NCBI GenBank assembly: GCA_021737225.1
Contig: JAIPEJ010000006.1
Location: 1 to 36,608 of the forward strand
DNA length: 36,608 nt
From: Desulfobacteraceae bacterium
GTDB taxonomy: Bacteria; Desulfobacterota; Desulfobacteria; Desulfobacterales; Desulfosalsimonadaceae
Reading direction: 5' to 3'
Shown here: piece after piece, positions 34,308 through 36,608 of the stretch
Layout of the letters: every line of letters starts with the position of its first letter
Numbering within the stretch: position 1 is the first letter of the stretch
Translations under genes and position numbers: made by a program
Notes under the pieces: generated by a model
Database searches by the model: none
Seen by the model: only the letters and a program-made list of their open reading frames with translations
Told to the model about the DNA's origin: nothing

Positions 34308-35996
34308 TTAAACCAGCAGCATCTTCTTGATGGGCGCCCCTGCGGGCACCATGGGGTAGACGCTTTCCTCGGGCTCCACGATAAAGTCCATGATCACCGG
34401 GCCCTCGCACTTGATTCCCTCGGCGAGCACCGCGGAAACTTCCTCGGGCTTGGAAGCGCGCAGGCCGGTGGCGCCGTAGGCCTCTGCAAGCTTGACAAAA
34501 TCGGGTGTATGGACAAACTTGGTCGAGGAATATCGGCGCTCGTAAAACAGTTCCTGCCACTGGCGCACCATCCCCAGAAACCCGTTGTTTAAGATCACCA
34601 CCTTGACCGGCAGCTTGTACTGCACCGCAGTGGCCAGTTCCTGAATGTTCATCTGGATGCTGCCGTCGCCCGCGATATCCACCACCAGAACGCCGGGCGC
34701 GCCCGCCTGGGCGCCGATGGCCGCCGGCAGGCCGAATCCCATGGCCCCCAGGCCGCCGGAGGTGATGAAGTGCCCCGGCTCCTTTAAGTGATAGTACTGG
34801 GCCGCCCACATCTGGTTCTGCCCGACCTCGGTGGCAATGATCGCATCGCCCTTTGTGAGATCGTAAAGGGTCTCGATCACGTATTGCGGCTTGATTACGT
34901 CCCCCTGCTTATAGGCCAGCGGGGTTGTCTCTTTCCATTGCTCGATCTGATCCAGCCAGGATTTGCGTTGATCTTCCACCCCGCTGAGATCTTCCTTGTC
35001 CAGAAGGCTGTTTAACTGGGAAAGCGAGATTTTGCAGTCCCCAACCACCGGCACGTGTACCGGGATGTTTTTCTGGATGGAGGTCGGATCAATGTCGATC
35101 TGCACGATCTTGGCATGCGGGGCGAACTCGTCGACTTTGCCGGTGACCCGGTCGTCAAAGCGCACGCCCGCGGAAATGAGCAGGTCGCATTCGGACACGG
35201 CCATGTTGGCCCGGAAGGTGCCGTGCATGCCGAGCATGCCGAGCCACAGCGAATCCGTGCCCGGAAATCCGCCAAGGCCCATCAGCGAACTGGTCACCGG
35301 GATCTGTGCCTTGCGGGCCAGCTCGGTCAATTCATGGTGCCCATGAGACAGGCTTACCCCGCCGCCGGAGAAGATCACCGGTTTTTTCGCCTTTTGGATC
35401 AGGTCCACCACCTTGTTCAACTGCTTGATGTTGGGCTTGTAGGTGGGATTGTAGGACTTGAGCCTGACCTCGCCGGGCACCTTGAACTGCGCGGTTGCAT
35501 TGATCACATCCTTTGGCAGGTCCACCAGCACCGGTCCGGGCCGGCCCGAGCGGGCGATATGGAATGCCTCCTTGATGGTCCGGGCCAGTTGCCGCACGTC
35601 CTTGACCAGATAATTGTGTTTGGTGCAGGGACGGGTAATGCCAACGATATCGACTTCCTGGAACGCATCGTTTCCGATCAGCGCGGTGGGCACCTGCCCG
35701 GTAAAAATCACCACCGGAATCGAGTCCATGTAGGCCGAGGCAATCCCGGTGACAGTGTTGGTGGCGCCCGGCCCCGAGGTCACCAGGCACACGCCCACTT
35801 TGCCGCTGGCACGGGCATAGCCGTCTGCGGCATGGATGGCCCCTTGTTCGTGACGTACCAGGATGTGATTGATATCCCCGGCTTCCATGAGTGCATCGTA
35901 AATGTCGATCACCGCTCCGCCCGGATAGCCGAAGACCGTGTCAACGCCTTCCTCCTGCAGCATCTTCAACAGAATATGTGCACCTTTGAGCTCCAT
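34308..35996 (-). CDS. ilvB: Acetolactate synthase large (catalytic) subunit
   Basis: Thiamine-diphosphate enzyme of 562 aa, first shared step of valine and isoleucine synthesis. The catalytic glutamate lies in [17 protein letters not shown] (about residue 50). [39 protein letters not shown] and the FAD-linked middle domain follow. The TPP/Mg motif [30 protein letters not shown] and [16 protein letters not shown] are typical of biosynthetic AHAS rather than the FAD-free catabolic enzyme. ATG follows AGGAAGG. It is cotranscribed with ilvN 46 bp downstream. Confidence 0.97.
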   Translation of the reverse strand: MELKGAHILLKMLQEEGVDTVFGYPGGAVIDIYDALMEAGDINHILVRHEQGAIHAADGYARASGKVGVCLVTSGPGATNTVTGIASAYMDSIPVVIFTGQVPTALIGNDAFQEVDIVGITRPCTKHNYLVKDVRQLARTIKEAFHIARSGRPGPVLVDLPKDVINATAQFKVPGEVRLKSYNPTYKPNIKQLNKVVDLIQKAKKPVIFSGGGVSLSHGHHELTELARKAQIPVTSSLMGLGGFPGTDSLWLGMLGMHGTFRANMAVSECDLLISAGVRFDDRVTGKVDEFAPHAKIVQIDIDPTSIQKNIPVHVPVVGDCKISLSQLNSLLDKEDLSGVEDQRKSWLDQIEQWKETTPLAYKQGDVIKPQYVIETLYDLTKGDAIIATEVGQNQMWAAQYYHLKEPGHFITSGGLGAMGFGLPAAIGAQAGAPGVLVVDIAGDGSIQMNIQELATAVQYKLPVKVVILNNGFLGMVRQWQELFYERRYSSTKFVHTPDFVKLAEAYGATGLRASKPEEVSAVLAEGIKCEGPVIMDFIVEPEESVYPMVPAGAPIKKMLLV

Positions 35997-36091
35997 TGTC
36001 CTTCCTCGCTGTCTTTAGTCGGTTTTCAAAAACCTCCGGCCGTATACCCGCTAATATGATTTTTGCGGATTCACGGAAAATATTGCACTCA

Positions 36092-36230
36092 CAAATCCGA
36101 AATCCGAAATCCGAATATCGAAACTCGAAACAAATTCGACATTCAAATTTTCCAAACATTGGCTCCTGAGTTTGTATATGTTTGTGTCAATTGATATTGT
36201 TTAGAATTTCGGATTTCGTGCTTTGGATTT
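36092..36230. repeat. AATCCGAA-type inverted repeat, copy 2
   Basis: The left part is a tandem AATCCGAA array (AAATCCGAAATCCGAAATCC) and the right part is its inverse (GAATTTCGGATTTCGTGC). The reverse complement of the right part is nearly the same as the ilvN-ilvC spacer repeat at 33715. It occupies most of the 232 bp ilvD-ilvB spacer and reaches the ilvD stop codon. Confidence 0.65.
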
Positions 36231-36608
36231 ATCCCTTTAGTACTGCTCCCTTGTCCGCCGAAGTCACCTGTCTGGCATATCGGGCCATGTAGCCCCTGGT
36301 GATTTTCGGCGCAGGTGCCTGCCACCCGGAGAACCGCTTTTCGATTTCCGCGTTTTCCAGTTTCAGTGTAATGGTTTTGCCGGGGATGTCTATGGCAATG
36401 GGGTCGCCTTCCTCGACGATCGCCAGCGGACCTTTCTGCATGGCCTCCGGGGATATGTGCCCGATGGCCGCGCCGCGGGTTCCGCCGGAAAACCGGCCGT
36501 CCGTGATCAGTGCTACGTCTCCGTCCAGGCCCATTCCGGCAATGGCCGAGGTGGGGGCAAGCATCTCCCGCATGCCCGGTCCGCCCATGGGACCCTCGTA
36601 GCGGATCA
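36229..36608 (-). CDS. ilvD: Dihydroxy-acid dehydratase, C-terminal part (runs off window)
   Basis: The 3' end of an IlvD gene, about 126 codons; the 5' part lies beyond the right edge. The visible protein begins [22 protein letters not shown], then [24 protein letters not shown] with the catalytic serine region, and ends [19 protein letters not shown], all strongly conserved in IlvD. The enzyme is an iron-sulfur dehydratase that makes the 2-keto acids of valine and isoleucine. The internal M at 36588 used by the ORF track is not the start. It is the most upstream gene seen of the leftward ilv set, 232 bp before ilvB. Confidence 0.96.
   Translation of the reverse strand, partial: IRYEGPMGGPGMREMLAPTSAIAGMGLDGDVALITDGRFSGGTRGAAIGHISPEAMQKGPLAIVEEGDPIAIDIPGKTITLKLENAEIEKRFSGWQAPAPKITRGYMARYARQVTSADKGAVLKG

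Noticed and set aside
35997-36228. Leader-peptide attenuator before ilvB
   Set aside because: No short ORF rich in Val/Leu/Ile codons followed by alternative hairpins was found; the spacer is repeat sequence.

Overview
The window reads as a chromosomal segment of an anaerobic Desulfobacterota (Desulfobacteria-like) bacterium. This is inferred from gene content: a sigma54 PAS regulator with a cysteine-rich PAS domain, a fused B12 acyl-CoA mutase beside a thiolase, a DUF362/ferredoxin protein, an MtnX-like phosphatase, a citramalate route to isoleucine, and the dispersed intergenic repeats. Coding sequence is GC-rich; spacers hold AT-rich repeats. No rRNA, tRNA, CRISPR array, integrase or transposase was found.

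Layout. 1-6.8 kb: a sigma54 activator (+), convergent with a leftward set of yidD-like lipoprotein, icmF-type mutase and acetyl-CoA acetyltransferase. 7.0-9.5 kb: a leftward zinc/manganese-type ABC importer (binding protein, ATPase, permease). 9.6-12.7 kb: a leftward sucrose operon with fructokinase followed by a sucrose-phosphate synthase fused to its phosphatase. 12.7-16.6 kb: a decayed four-helix-bundle gene, a CadC/SmtB-type repressor with a recognisable promoter/operator, a ZntA-type efflux ATPase, and a small coiled-coil protein. 17.0-23.6 kb (+): a GAF-EI(Ntr) phosphotransferase, MtnX-like phosphatase, DUF362-ferredoxin, phosphoglucomutase and a methyltransferase. 23.5-25.5 kb (-): a methyltransferase and a GT4 glycosyltransferase. 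25.5-26.5 kb: structured non-coding DNA and a wrecked aldehyde dehydrogenase. 26.7-29.1 kb (+): class 1B dihydroorotate dehydrogenase and a chalcone-isomerase-like/OmpA fusion closed by a strong terminator. 29.2 kb to the end (-): branched-chain amino acid genes ilvD (partial), ilvB, ilvN, ilvC, cimA, leuA.

How the genes work together. CimA makes citramalate for isoleucine while LeuA opens leucine synthesis, and IlvBN, IlvC and IlvD supply the shared steps. The fructokinase makes fructose-6-phosphate, which SPS/SPP turns into sucrose, probably as a compatible solute. Zinc-type uptake and a repressor-controlled zinc/cadmium/lead-type exporter lie within 5 kb of each other.

The most unusual material is non-coding or in protein details. 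(1) A ~150 bp palindromic element is present twice in opposite orientation, ~98% identical, each copy just upstream of a regulator gene, with a 36 bp derivative that keeps only the two ends. (2) An ~84 nt hairpin element occurs twice with a better conserved loop than stem. (3) The ketol-acid reductoisomerase is of the Bacteroidetes/fungal kind and has an acidic cofactor loop suggestive of NADH use. (4) One envelope protein joins a chalcone-isomerase-like domain to an OmpA domain. (5) A YidD-family protein is built as a lipoprotein and sits directly upstream of icmF.
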